DNA from: an uncultured Bacteroides sp.
GTDB lineage: Bacteria; Bacteroidota; Bacteroidia; Bacteroidales; Bacteroidaceae
Length of the DNA stretch: 64,000 nt
Assembly (NCBI RefSeq): GCF_963677945.1
Contig: NZ_OY782578.1
Coordinates: 2,633,258-2,697,257, forward strand
Direction of reading: 5' to 3'
The position numbers were made by a program, and so were the translations under genes. Below, in pieces: positions 19,706-27,931 of the stretch. A model generated the notes under the pieces. It saw only the letters and a list, made by a program, of their open reading frames with translations, ran no database searches and was not told the DNA's origin. How positions within the stretch are numbered: position 1 is the first letter of the stretch; every line of letters starts with the position of its first letter.

Positions 19706-20893
19706 TTATTTTTGGTAATTAGAGAACAGATTTTCCCAATGCATTATGATATTTTTAGTTCCAAACTCTTTCGAATATTTTAATGCAGATTGCTCCATAT
19801 TTATTAAATCTGTATTTTGAGTTATTAATTTCATTTTTTCAGCCAAATCTGTAATATTTTCATTTTCAAAGAAAACCCCAACATTTTTACCTTCAAGTAG
19901 TTCTTTGGTTACCGGAAGGTAGGAAGATATTATTGGAAGTCCATAAGACATGGCTTCTACTAAAACCAGCCCGAATCCTTCCCACCGCGAACTAAGCACA
20001 TATACACTGGCCGATTCATAATGCTTTTCCACATTTTTTGTAAAAGGATATATAGTAACTCTCTTTTCCAGATGATGCTTACTGATCAGCGAACGAAGCA
20101 TCTCTTCTTCCGGACCTTCACCAACAATGTCTAATGTCCAGTCTTGATTCTGCTTTGCAAAAAGTGCAAATGCGTTAATTAATATATCAAAACCTTTATG
20201 TAAAGGAGAAAAGCGTCCAATAGCCAGAAATTTTTTATGTTCCGGAGAGCCTTTTCCTTTAGGCTCTATTGTTAATGGGTTGTATATTACTTCCGTCTGT
20301 ACATTTAGTTCTTTCTTAAATCTTTCCTGATCGTATTTGGAAAGAACGATAACCTTATCGAGCTCGGGCATTAAGTGCTTAAACTGATTTTTCTGTTTCC
20401 CTACATAAGATGTCTTTATAGAAAAGAAAGCATCATAGGAATTATGCATCCAACCAATAGTTCTTGCCTTAGTCTGTTTTTTAATGCTTGCCAGATGAAA
20501 TGACAGGAAAACATGCACGCCGACAACTACATCGTAGTTCCCTTGATTCAATGTTTTAATAAGTAAGGAACGTTGAGTGTGAGGAAAAGAGCTATATCCG
20601 TACCATTTCGAGAAAAGCTTGTTTTGTGGCAATATAGTTTTATATAGCAGGCTGTATGCTTTGCATGGAATATTTTCGTAGGAGGGGATTTTGGGGTATT
20701 GTAAATAAATATACTTTATATTTGCAGAGCTTAATCCATACATGGTAGTGTTTTCTAATGATGGATTATCTAATGTTAATATAGTAATATCGTGTTCTTT
20801 AGATAGCTCTTTTGCTATTACAGCTAATACTCGCTGAACTCCTCCAAATGTAAATATTGTATCGCAATAAAAACATATTTTCATATAAAGCAA
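19706..20893 (-). CDS. glycosyltransferase family 4
   Basis: A 395-residue GT-B protein with FGGVQRVLAVIAKEL in the acceptor loop, VIYNPLT at the linker, AIGRFSPLHKGFDILI at the donor-domain start and the E-x7-E motif in RWEGFGLVLVEAMSYGLP. Every GT4 hallmark is intact. An alternative start is the methionine at codon 4 (20882-20884), which begins MKICFYCDT as in most relatives. Codon use is less AT-rich than in neighbouring cassette genes. It is the first gene of the minus-strand run ending at 18161; TATATTTG on the minus strand at 20940-20947 may be its -7 element. Confidence 0.88.
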   Translation of the reverse strand: MLYMKICFYCDTIFTFGGVQRVLAVIAKELSKEHDITILTLDNPSLENTTMYGLSSANIKYIYLQYPKIPSYENIPCKAYSLLYKTILPQNKLFSKWYGYSSFPHTQRSLLIKTLNQGNYDVVVGVHVFLSFHLASIKKQTKARTIGWMHNSYDAFFSIKTSYVGKQKNQFKHLMPELDKVIVLSKYDQERFKKELNVQTEVIYNPLTIEPKGKGSPEHKKFLAIGRFSPLHKGFDILINAFALFAKQNQDWTLDIVGEGPEEEMLRSLISKHHLEKRVTIYPFTKNVEKHYESASVYVLSSRWEGFGLVLVEAMSYGLPIISSYLPVTKELLEGKNVGVFFENENITDLAEKMKLITQNTDLINMEQSALKYSKEFGTKNIIMHWENLFSNYQK

Positions 20894-20939
20894 TCTCCTT
20901 GTTTGTGCTGCCTGTTGATAACTTTCTTAAACTATAAAA

Positions 20940-20980
20940 CAAATATAGCATAATCCTTTAATAAAAAGGAACTATTTTTG
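20940..20980. promoter_or_regulatory. two divergent -7-like elements
   Basis: CAAATATA at 20940-20947 (minus-strand TATATTTG) lies before the glycosyltransferase gene, and TATTTTTG at 20973-20980 lies before the plus-strand frameshifted gene. Both fit TAnnTTTG, but neither has a convincing -33 TTTG at 19-21 bases. Confidence 0.35.
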
Positions 20981-21007
20981 CGCATTTTTTTAAGAAACAG
21001 AAAGAAT

Positions 21008-21392
21008 ATGAATAAACAACTTAAAACAACAGTCATGAAAGAAGATTTAGAGAAAGAAATGCAGGAAGTACAGAACGAAATTGATTTTCATACAAAGGAA
21101 CTGCATAAAAAGCTGACAAAGCAAAAAGAGTTATCAAAGAAGTTAGGGCGAAATAAGAAATCGATTGCGCTTGAGTGGACAGTTTCTCCACATCTTTTTT
21201 TTTCATACCCTTGAACAATGGATTGAAGATGGTTGGCTGCTGACAAATGGTGGCGTTAATCGTGTACTTACAGCAAATATTCTTAGCCAATTTATTCGCT
21301 TCCGCTCTTCAAAAGGAGGAAAAGATCAATATCTTTCGGAAAGTACAGTGTGTCAGTATATGAAAAAAGAACATCTAAACGAGGACTACTAG
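21008..21392 (+). pseudogene. small gene split by a frameshift in a T9 run
   Basis: From the ATG at 21008 a charged, coiled-coil-like protein reads MNKQLKTTVMKEDLEKEM and continues to SIALEWTVSPHLFF, where it stops. In the next frame a convincing continuation (HTLEQWIEDGWLLTNGG, then RSSKGGKDQYLSES) runs to a stop at 21392. Removing one T from the nine-T run at 21195-21203 joins both into one reading frame of about 127 codons. I do not recognise the family. It precedes the VapE-like gene and probably belonged to the same module. The shift may be a real mutation, a phase-variable homopolymer or a sequencing error. Confidence 0.55.
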
Positions 21393-21465
21393 TCTCTGTT
21401 TTTGAACGATTAATTTATATTTCAGGAATTAATTAAAGATATAAAGTTTTACACAACTGGTAATG

Positions 21466-21487
21466 AATTAGTTACAGGTGACTAATT
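21466..21487. repeat. short inverted repeat before the VapE-like gene
   Basis: AATTAGT at 21466-21472 and ACTAATT at 21481-21487 are exact reverse complements separated by 8 bases. They lie about 85 bases before the VapE-like gene and could be an operator. Otherwise bases 21393-21570 are AT-rich with no gene and no clear promoter. Confidence 0.3.
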
Positions 21488-21570
21488 TACTTCAAAAATA
21501 CAGACAAATAGTTATAAATATTTTTCTTTTAAATGTAGAACTTTGTATCTCTAATTTTAATGAATAATAA

Positions 21571-23682
21571 ATGAAGAACATTACAGTTTTTTCTGGTTTT
21601 AACAAACCGCTGGGGAATAAGGATTTGCGGGAGTTTTTGCGCGATGTGAAGAATGGTCGTTTTAGGGATGAAGTTGAAAAGATTCGTTCGTTAATCAGGG
21701 AAGGAAATGAAGAAGAGGCCCAGAAGCTGAAGAAGTTGCTTACCGCTGTCACTATTTGCGCACTGTATATCGGTGGTCGAAGAGATGCAAATCTCACAAA
21801 ATATTGTGGAATGGTGGTTCTTGATCTCGATGATCTTTCGCCCGAAGAGGTGGTTCGCCTGCGAGCTGTGATTGAAGCGGATAAATATACGTATGCTTGC
21901 TTTGTAAGTCCGGGCGGACTAGGGTTGAAGGTGCTGGTTCCCGTTGCTCGTGAGGATGGCTCATTGCCTGTCGATATAGAAGAAATTAAGAAATTCCACC
22001 GTGAGGCGTATAATAGAGTGATGCGTTATTATAAGGCTTTAACTTTGGCTACTATTGATGTGTCGGGTAAAGATGTGGGCCGACTTTGTTATGTGAGCTA
22101 TGATCCGCTTCTTTTTCTTAACGAACGGGCAGATGCTTTTATTGCAGGAATTAAGGATGTGAAAGAGATTCCCCTAAAGAATGATGAAAAGGATGTGCGC
22201 ACTGAAGAAATGAGCCCGGAAACCATTTTTGGCAAGTGTGTGCGTTATACCACGAAAAAACAGACTTACAAAGAAGGAAACCGCAATGTGTATATAAATC
22301 TGTTGGCTAATAATTGCAATAGAAGAGGGTTGGCCAAGGAAGATACGGAACGTTTCTGTTTGGCAAAGTATGTTGATATGGAAACAGAAGAGTTGCTTTC
22401 TACCATCCGCAGTGCTTATACTCATGCTTCCGAGCATGCTGTCGCAAAGAATACCCGAAACACACAGGGCATTTTTGATGACGTGGAAAATTTTCTGACT
22501 GAAAATTACGAGCTTCACTATAACGTAGTGAGTACGAGGATGGAAATTCGTAAAAAAGATTCGAGAAATGACTTCGAGAATCTGACCGACAGAACCGAAA
22601 ACTCTGTGTGGAGGGCGGTAAACAAATCGGGCATTAAATGTAAAATGAACGATGTTCGTAGTCTCTTAATGTCCGATCTTTATCCCTCATTCAATCCTTT
22701 TATTGCTTATTTTGAGAAACTTCCCAAATGGGATGGGCATGATTACATTGCTCAACTGTCTACAACGGTTAAAACGGATGATGATGCATACTGGCTTTTT
22801 TGCTTCCGTAAATGGTTGGTGGCCATGGCGGCTTCCTTGTTGGATAAAAGCACGGTGAATCACGTGGTACCGGTGTTCTGTGGAAATCAGGGTAGGGGTA
22901 AAACCCGCTGGTCGGTGAAACTTCTTCCACCCGAGTTGCAGGTTTACTATGCCACTGCATCTATTACGGAGCAAGAGAAAGATTTGCTGTTGAAGCTCTC
23001 TCACCGTGCCCTGGTCAATATTGATGAGCTCGAGGCTCTCAAACCACGAGACATGGCAAAGCTGAAGAAAATCATCACGCAAATCAGTATCGACGAGCGC
23101 AAAGCTTACGGGCGTAACGAGGAGACCTACACTCGCCATGCGTCTCTGTTAGCTTCCAGCAATAACCAGAAAGTATTGAATGACCCCACAGGGTCACGTC
23201 GTTTTATCACTTTTTTGGTGAATACTATTAATGATGCGTTTACTATCGATTATTTGCAGCTGTATGCTCAGATTAAGCATTTAATTGATTCCGGCTTTCG
23301 CTTTTGGTTCAACATTGAGGAGATTGAAGAACTGGACATTCACAACGATAAGTTTCGGTCTCGTTCTCCCGAAGAGGAATTTTTATTTGTCTATTTTCGT
23401 AAACCATTGCCCGGAGAAAGCTGTCGTTCACTGTCGGCAAGTGAAATTTCAAAGCGAATTTCGGAGAAAACAGGCTTGAAAATTACTGGTTCGGGTGTAA
23501 ATCTTCTTGGAAAAGTGCTGAATAAGCATGGTTTTGAGTCGAAAAGACAGAATAAAGGGGACGTTTATACCATTTATGAGCTCGATTTGAATGAAGTTGA
23601 TCGAAATAGTAAAACAATAGCAAATCAGTCTCAAGTTATTGTAAATGAGGATGTAATTGCAGAACCGGAGCTTCCGTTTTAA
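21571..23682 (+). CDS. VirE-N/BT4734-like and VapE-type primase-helicase-like protein
   Basis: A 703-residue two-part protein. The N-terminal 200 residues match the BT4734-like (VirE N-terminal) domain, with VVLDLDDLS at 82-90 and SPGGLGLKVLVP at 113-124, a layout like archaeo-eukaryotic primases. The C-terminal half is a VapE-type P-loop ATPase: Walker A GNQGRGKT at 438-445, Walker B LVNIDEL at 481-487, sensor-like ASSNN at 528-532 and a candidate arginine finger near GSRR at 541-544. Proteins of this kind replicate phage satellites and islands, yet the same family recurs next to Bacteroides surface-polysaccharide loci. The gene is less AT-rich than the glycosyltransferases around it, a sign of separate origin. 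Nucleic-acid function is confident; the role here is not known. Confidence 0.82.
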   Translation: MKNITVFSGFNKPLGNKDLREFLRDVKNGRFRDEVEKIRSLIREGNEEEAQKLKKLLTAVTICALYIGGRRDANLTKYCGMVVLDLDDLSPEEVVRLRAVIEADKYTYACFVSPGGLGLKVLVPVAREDGSLPVDIEEIKKFHREAYNRVMRYYKALTLATIDVSGKDVGRLCYVSYDPLLFLNERADAFIAGIKDVKEIPLKNDEKDVRTEEMSPETIFGKCVRYTTKKQTYKEGNRNVYINLLANNCNRRGLAKEDTERFCLAKYVDMETEELLSTIRSAYTHASEHAVAKNTRNTQGIFDDVENFLTENYELHYNVVSTRMEIRKKDSRNDFENLTDRTENSVWRAVNKSGIKCKMNDVRSLLMSDLYPSFNPFIAYFEKLPKWDGHDYIAQLSTTVKTDDDAYWLFCFRKWLVAMAASLLDKSTVNHVVPVFCGNQGRGKTRWSVKLLPPELQVYYATASITEQEKDLLLKLSHRALVNIDELEALKPRDMAKLKKIITQISIDERKAYGRNEETYTRHASLLASSNNQKVLNDPTGSRRFITFLVNTINDAFTIDYLQLYAQIKHLIDSGFRFWFNIEEIEELDIHNDKFRSRSPEEEFLFVYFRKPLPGESCRSLSASEISKRISEKTGLKITGSGVNLLGKVLNKHGFESKRQNKGDVYTIYELDLNEVDRNSKTIANQSQVIVNEDVIAEPELPF

Positions 23683-23687
23683 CTGAT

Positions 23688-23821
23688 TTAGTGATAGGAG
23701 TGATAGGGAAAATACATATTTTGAACTTTATTAAGGGGGGGTAGGGGCACTCTATAGTATACCCCTGCCCCCTCTATAGAGTGTTTAAAATAGCGATATT
23801 TGCTATCACTCCTATCACTAA
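23688..23821. repeat. nested inverted repeats after the VapE-like gene
   Basis: A 19-base arm at 23688-23706 (TTAGTGATAGGAGTGATAG) recurs as its exact reverse complement at 23803-23821. Inside lies a second exact inverted pair, CACTCTATAG at 23748-23757 and CTATAGAGTG at 23774-23783. Between them are a G-rich run (23735-23747) and a complementary C-rich stretch (about 23761-23772). The outer arm itself contains two direct GTGATAG units. This could be an origin, a protein-binding site or a recombination site of the module, or a long RNA structure. No T tract follows it. Confidence 0.7.
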
Positions 23822-23844
23822 TTTCTTTTTTCTTAAGTCATATT

Positions 23845-23888
23845 AAAAAAAGAGACTTGAAACTTTGGGCAAAGTCTCAAGTCTCTTT
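23845..23888 (-). terminator. intrinsic terminator after the DUF4248 gene
   Basis: AAAGAGACTTGA at 23849-23860 pairs perfectly with 23877-23888, and the inner ACTTT/AAAGT extends the stem across one mismatch. On the minus strand the hairpin is followed by a run of seven T, so it ends the DUF4248 transcript. It may also stop readthrough from the VapE-like gene. Confidence 0.7.
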
Positions 23889-23924
23889 CACAAAAACGAC
23901 TGGATATTTTTTTGAGAGTTGTTT

Positions 23925-24146
23925 TTACGGTTCTCCAAGGAAGGAGACAATCAGTTGTACTTGTCGGGGTGTAAATAAACGGTCCATTTTGCTGAATCCG
24001 GTGCAGATTAGCTGCTCGCTTAATTCTTTGTTGTGTTCAATCCACTTCATCAATGTACGTTGAGCCGAACGGTCGCACAGATGTGGATTGTATTTTCTCG
24101 ATAATTCTGTTTTTGAATAGCTCTTAGGTTTAAATTTTTCTTCCAT
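23925..24146 (-). CDS. DUF4248 domain-containing protein
   Basis: A 73-residue basic protein starting MEEKFKPKSYSKTELSRKYNP, with LFTPRQVQLIVSFLG at the end. This fits the Bacteroides-specific DUF4248 family as I recall it. The order of a helix-turn-helix-like YSKTELSRKY segment and a C-terminal helix suggests DNA or protein binding, but no function is established. It lies between the VapE-like and HU-like genes on the opposite strand, the usual neighbourhood of this family in polysaccharide loci. A convincing terminator follows. Moderately confident about the family, not about the function. Confidence 0.72.
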   Translation of the reverse strand: MEEKFKPKSYSKTELSRKYNPHLCDRSAQRTLMKWIEHNKELSEQLICTGFSKMDRLFTPRQVQLIVSFLGEP

Positions 24147-24337
24147 AATTAATGTTTATTCTTTCTTTATTAACCTTTTAAAGGTACTAAAAATACTTCA
24201 TAAAAGCAAATTATGACAAAATAAAATAACGTTTTTGTTAGAATGCAAAGTAATGCAGAAACAGACAGGTTTATACCACTTTATACACCCTAATACTAGC
24301 TGTGCAACATTCCGCACTCGTCCACTTTGGGGTGTTG

Positions 24338-24345
24338 TATCTTTG
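24338..24345 (+). promoter_or_regulatory. -7 element for the HU-like gene
   Basis: TATCTTTG matches the TAnnTTTG consensus and lies about 60 bases before the HU-like gene. No TTTG stands at the -33 position, so an activator or a diverged -33 is possible. The rest of the gap 24147-24405 shows no gene. Confidence 0.5.
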
Positions 24346-24405
24346 TAAAGTCGAAAGGGAAGGGCCCCCCCTGATAAAGTTATTAAACCATTAAAAACAA
24401 AAAAC

Positions 24406-24831
24406 ATGAGCGTAAAGTATTCAGTAGTAGAGAGAGGAAATCCAAGAAGAAGTTCAGATCCTAAAAAGTTCTATGCCCAGGCACAAGGTAGCGGTGAGAT
24501 GGATTTTGACTCAATGTGCGAAGATATTTCCAACCGTTGTACGGCAACCAAAGCAGATATCTCTGCCTCAATTTCGGGGGCATTGATAACCATTCAGCAA
24601 AGTCTCCGCAAAGGAGAAGTAGTTCGCTTTGGAGAGTTTGGAAGTTTCCAGGTTGGTCTTCGCAGTAGGGGAGCAGACACCCAGAAAGAATTCAACATAG
24701 GCTTTATCAAGGGAGCCAGAATAACTTTCCGTCCCGGGAAACTGCTTACCAATATGCTGAAAACCCTCGAATATAGTCAGGTGGCTAAACTCCCTGTGAA
24801 AGTAACCAATGGCGGTAACGAAGTAGGATAG
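24406..24831 (+). CDS. HU-like DNA-binding protein
   Basis: A 141-residue member of the HU/IHF-like superfamily as found in Bacteroidetes. A basic N-terminal extension precedes a helical dimerisation part (about 35-70, with TATKADISASISGALITIQQSL) and a beta-arm region VRFGEFGSFQVGLRSRGADTQ typical of the family, ending near residue 125. It would bind DNA without strict sequence specificity and could shape or silence the surrounding module. It is the first gene of a plus-strand run HU-coiled-coil protein-amidase, with gaps of 27 and 19 bases. A good -7 box precedes it. Confident. Confidence 0.88.
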   Translation: MSVKYSVVERGNPRRSSDPKKFYAQAQGSGEMDFDSMCEDISNRCTATKADISASISGALITIQQSLRKGEVVRFGEFGSFQVGLRSRGADTQKEFNIGFIKGARITFRPGKLLTNMLKTLEYSQVAKLPVKVTNGGNEVG

Positions 24832-24858
24832 TCACTAATCAGTTAAGCACAACAGCAA

Positions 24859-25128
24859 ATGAAAGTAATTAACGAGTTATTGAAAGTATTCACCCTGGTG
24901 CTTCCCTTCCTCAGGAAGAAAGACGCAAAGGAGATGCAGGAATTCACCGAACTGGTAAAGGGCCAGTTCGACTATCTGATGGAGCAGATCACCCGGTTCG
25001 AAACCGACTATTTTGAACTCTCGGAGAAAGTGCGCCAAATGTACCAGGAGATTATCACCCTGAATGCTCAGCTTAGCGAATCACTGAAAACCCAGTGCGC
25101 AGTGCCAAGTTGCAAAGAACGGCTATAG
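24859..25128 (+). CDS. small coiled-coil protein of unknown function
   Basis: An 89-residue, strongly helical and charged protein with a heptad-like pattern from about residue 20 to 80 (FTELVKGQFDYLMEQITRFE, then LSEKVRQMYQEIITLNAQLSE). The N-terminal 18 residues are mildly hydrophobic. I do not recognise the family. It always could be a partner of the amidase that follows by 19 bases, since the two were duplicated together: a decayed copy of both lies at 27546-27931. The second copy supports that this short frame is a genuine part of the module. Confidence 0.7.
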   Translation: MKVINELLKVFTLVLPFLRKKDAKEMQEFTELVKGQFDYLMEQITRFETDYFELSEKVRQMYQEIITLNAQLSESLKTQCAVPSCKERL

Positions 25129-25147
25129 AAAGCGGGCATACGGAAAG

Positions 25148-25600
25148 ATGAGAAAAATTAATCTGATTGTGATTCACTGTTCCGCTACCCGTGAGGATAA
25201 AACCTTTACGGAGCGGGACGTGGACACTGCCCATAGGGCAAGAGGTTTTCGCTGTGCCGGTTATCATTTCTACGTTCGTAAAGATGGAGCCATCAAATCC
25301 ATGCGTCCGCTGCAAGAACAAGGCGCGCACGTTTTGGGCTATAACGCCCATAGCATTGGCATCTGCTACGAAGGTGGACTTGATAAGAACGGTACTCCTG
25401 CAGACACCCGAACTCCCGAGCAAAAGCACTCCCTGCGAGTACTGGTACTCACCCTGCTTAAAGACTTCCCCGGCTGCCGGGTAACAGGTCACCGGGATCT
25501 TAGTCCCGACCTTAATGGCAATGGGGTTGTTGAATCTTTTGAGTGGGTGAAATTTTGTCCCGGATTTGATGTTAAGGAGCTTCTTACTAAAAGTTTTTGA
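25148..25600 (+). CDS. N-acetylmuramoyl-L-alanine amidase (Amidase_2)
   Basis: A 150-residue T7-lysozyme/PGRP-type amidase that would cut the bond between muramic acid and the stem peptide of peptidoglycan. The zinc ligands are expected at H10 (VIHCSAT), H115 (TGHRDL) and C137 (FCPGF), with Y39-H40 near the active site. No signal peptide is visible, so export would need another route, as for phage endolysins. This amidase is a recurring passenger of Bacteroides polysaccharide loci. It ends the plus-strand module, and a bidirectional terminator follows. The enzyme class is confident; its biological role in the locus is unknown. Confidence 0.9.
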   Translation: MRKINLIVIHCSATREDKTFTERDVDTAHRARGFRCAGYHFYVRKDGAIKSMRPLQEQGAHVLGYNAHSIGICYEGGLDKNGTPADTRTPEQKHSLRVLVLTLLKDFPGCRVTGHRDLSPDLNGNGVVESFEWVKFCPGFDVKELLTKSF

Positions 25601-25622
25601 TTAAATTGGGGATGTAGTAAGT

Positions 25623-25672
25623 AAAAAACTCCCGTTGATATGCTATTGAAGCCTTTTGGTGGGAGTTTTTTT
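25623..25672. terminator. bidirectional intrinsic terminator
   Basis: AAAAAACTCCC at 25623-25633 pairs with GGGAGTTTTTT at 25661-25671 around a 27-base loop. A- and T-runs flank it on both sides, so it can end both the plus-strand amidase transcript and the minus-strand LTA-synthase-like transcript that converge here. Confidence 0.75.
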
Positions 25673-25693
25673 ATGTAATCTGCTTGGTATCAA

Positions 25694-27445
25694 CTAATAG
25701 GTAAAAGATTTATTTTTAGCAAAATAGTTCTTAGTGATTAATATATCAGAGACATCCCAGATAGTTGGTTTTCCATTACTGTTTTGTATAGCTTTATCTC
25801 GTTTGTTTAAAATTTCTTTATAGTTTTTGCTTAATACACTTTGACCTAATCCTCTCCATTTGGCATTAACTCCCATAATATCAAGCATAGTTGGATATAA
25901 ATCTACCTGATCAACCTCGTCGTCATAGCGAAAAGATAGAGGGGCATTTAATACAATAAAAGGAATATAAGCTTTTTTTCCGCATAATGTTGCTGCATAA
26001 TTCTGTTCCCATTCTGATAATTCCATTGGTTGTCCCGTATTATGGTCTCCTGTAATCACAATGATTGACTTATCGTATAATTTCAGCTTCTTAAGCTTTG
26101 CAATAAACTTTCCGACTGCTTTATCAACATAATGGATTGAATGAATGTAATCTGTAAAAGTGTTATTAAATTGTTTCTTATTTATTTTCAGTTCCTTGCA
26201 GGACTCAGGTATTTGAAATGGAGAATGTGATGATAATGTTATTAACTGTGCATAAAATGGTTGAGGTAGTCTGGACATTTTATAGACAGATTCTAGAAGG
26301 AAAGACTTATCATTGACCCCACCCCATATTAAAAAACTGTTAGAATAGTCTTTCTGATAAATTAAATCATCAAAACCTAATGTTGAGTTAAATTCTTTTT
26401 GATTCCATTCGTCTGATGAATATCCCATCATGGTTGTGGCTTTTTTAAATATATTGTGTCTTTTTAATTCTTTTGCTAAATTAGGATATATATTGAAAGC
26501 ATATTGAAAACAAGCAGCTCCTTCTTTTATTGGTAAGAGTCCAGTGTTAAATAAAACTTGTGCATCACTGGAACGGCCACCTCTTACTTGAGTTCTTACT
26601 TTTGAGAAAAATATGATTGAGTCTTTTTTTGTTTCTTTTAAATAAATGTTTATATTTGGAGTGATTTCTTGGTTGTCTATCTTTTGTGATAAAGGCCATG
26701 ATTCTAATGATTCAACTAATATCAAAATAATGTTTTTTTGTAGTGGATTTGAATGGCTATATTTTATTTTTTTTGCTTGGATATAATTTGTTATCAATGC
26801 TTTATCTTCAGAAGTTAAATCAGATGATATTTTTATGTTTCTATATATTTTATATCCAACACGAGGGATTAGACCATATTTTTTTACATCTCCAATATCT
26901 TTGCATTGATCTTGAAAGATATTTTTTGTGAATATGAAAGGAGATACAATGATTAGAAAAGAAAATGATAAGATTGATATTTTTAGTCTGTCTTTTTTAT
27001 TTATAATTATTTTTCTAGAATATATTATATTTATAATATAGATAATTATAGGAAATAAAAATAAGGTATCTAACGGATGTATAATAGGGATGAGTGATTT
27101 CTCAAATCCATGTAAATTGCCTACAATAAAATAGGAGCTGATTGGAATTATATCACCGAAAGCTCGATAATAAAGTAAATTTGAATAACATAAAATAGTT
27201 AGTGCTATTAAAAAAATAAATGTTATCCACTTACCAATCTTGGTTAAAATAGGAAGAGAAAGTAATAGTCCCATAAAAAAATAAATGAAATAAATTTTAA
27301 AGGAGTATAGTGCATAATAAATTAATGGTAATTGGTGAAATACTAATAAATGAAATATAATTTGTGTCAAAAAAAAAGCAATTATAGAAACAACTATTGG
27401 TCTATAAATTGTTGAATAAATATAAATGTATTTTATTGCTTTCAT
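25694..27445 (-). CDS. LTA-synthase-like membrane sulfatase-superfamily protein
   Basis: A 583-residue membrane enzyme with about four or five N-terminal helices (residues 15-145, 158-172) and an extracytoplasmic alkaline-phosphatase-superfamily domain. Visible sites are the metal ligand E245 in ILVESLESW, the nucleophile region GGRSSDAQ at 289-296, and GDHNTG near residue 470. In LtaS the nucleophile is a threonine; here a serine (S292) holds that place. Gram-negative relatives transfer phosphoglycerol or phosphoethanolamine from lipids to glycans, or hydrolyse them. In this locus it may decorate the polysaccharide with a phospho-substituent, which is inference. It is AT-rich and is flanked by two copies, one decayed, of the amidase module, suggesting a recent insertion or duplication event. 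Confidence 0.82.
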   Translation of the reverse strand: MKAIKYIYIYSTIYRPIVVSIIAFFLTQIIFHLLVFHQLPLIYYALYSFKIYFIYFFMGLLLSLPILTKIGKWITFIFLIALTILCYSNLLYYRAFGDIIPISSYFIVGNLHGFEKSLIPIIHPLDTLFLFPIIIYIINIIYSRKIIINKKDRLKISILSFSFLIIVSPFIFTKNIFQDQCKDIGDVKKYGLIPRVGYKIYRNIKISSDLTSEDKALITNYIQAKKIKYSHSNPLQKNIILILVESLESWPLSQKIDNQEITPNINIYLKETKKDSIIFFSKVRTQVRGGRSSDAQVLFNTGLLPIKEGAACFQYAFNIYPNLAKELKRHNIFKKATTMMGYSSDEWNQKEFNSTLGFDDLIYQKDYSNSFLIWGGVNDKSFLLESVYKMSRLPQPFYAQLITLSSHSPFQIPESCKELKINKKQFNNTFTDYIHSIHYVDKAVGKFIAKLKKLKLYDKSIIVITGDHNTGQPMELSEWEQNYAATLCGKKAYIPFIVLNAPLSFRYDDEVDQVDLYPTMLDIMGVNAKWRGLGQSVLSKNYKEILNKRDKAIQNSNGKPTIWDVSDILITKNYFAKNKSFTY

Positions 27446-27545
27446 GCTATTTTCTTATTTTATTATTCAAAATTAATATTTTTTTATTTTATAGTTTACT
27501 TTTTGTTAAAAGATTATTTTTATTAAACCATAAGATAGATTGGAA

Positions 27546-27931
27546 TAGCTGAGTTAGAAACCGAATATTTTGGACTTCCTAAAAAAGTGCATCATATGAA
27601 CCAATAGATTATTACCCTAAATGTACAGCTTAGCGATAACTACAAACTCTATGGCAGTACAAAGTTGTAAATCCATGCGTCCGCCTCAAGAACTAGGCGC
27701 GCACGTTCTGGGCTATAACGTCCATAGCATTGGCATCTGCTACGAAGGTGGACTTGATAAGAACGGTACTCCCGCAGACACCCGAATTCCCGAGCAAAAG
27801 CATTCATTGCGGGTACTGGTACTCACTCTGTTGAAAGACTTCCCCGGCTGCCGGGTAGCAGGTCACCGGGATCTTATTCTCGACCGCAATGACAACGGAG
27901 TTGTTGATTCTTTTGAGTGGGTGAAAAAGTG
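27546..27931 (+). pseudogene. decayed second copy of the coiled-coil/amidase gene pair
   Basis: Bases 27666-27920 are nearly identical to the amidase gene from 25298 to 25550, including the GHRDL segment. Bases 27546-27670 are a more diverged copy of the end of the coiled-coil gene (about 24990-25117). The two parts are fused by a deletion of 181 bases relative to the intact module, at a CAAA repeat (25113-25116 and 25294-25297). The amidase start, zinc ligand H10 and the C-terminal FCPGF with its Cys are gone. An open frame of 103 codons survives at 27621-27932 but cannot make an active amidase. Confidence 0.8.

Noticed and set aside
21165-21392. Independent small gene starting at 21165
   Set aside because: Its first residues are the out-of-frame reading of the upstream gene; only the part after the T run looks genuine.
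22687-23139. Minus-strand frame of 150 codons
   Set aside because: Antisense shadow of the VapE-like ATPase domain, whose Walker motifs are intact.
24198-24407. Minus-strand frame of 69 codons before the HU gene
   Set aside because: It overlaps the promoter of the HU-like gene and has no family features.
25073-25492. Minus-strand frame of 139 codons
   Set aside because: Antisense to the amidase gene; no independent support.
20978-25672. Insertion sequence or integrase-bearing mobile element
   Set aside because: No transposase, integrase or terminal repeats with target duplication could be found around the module.
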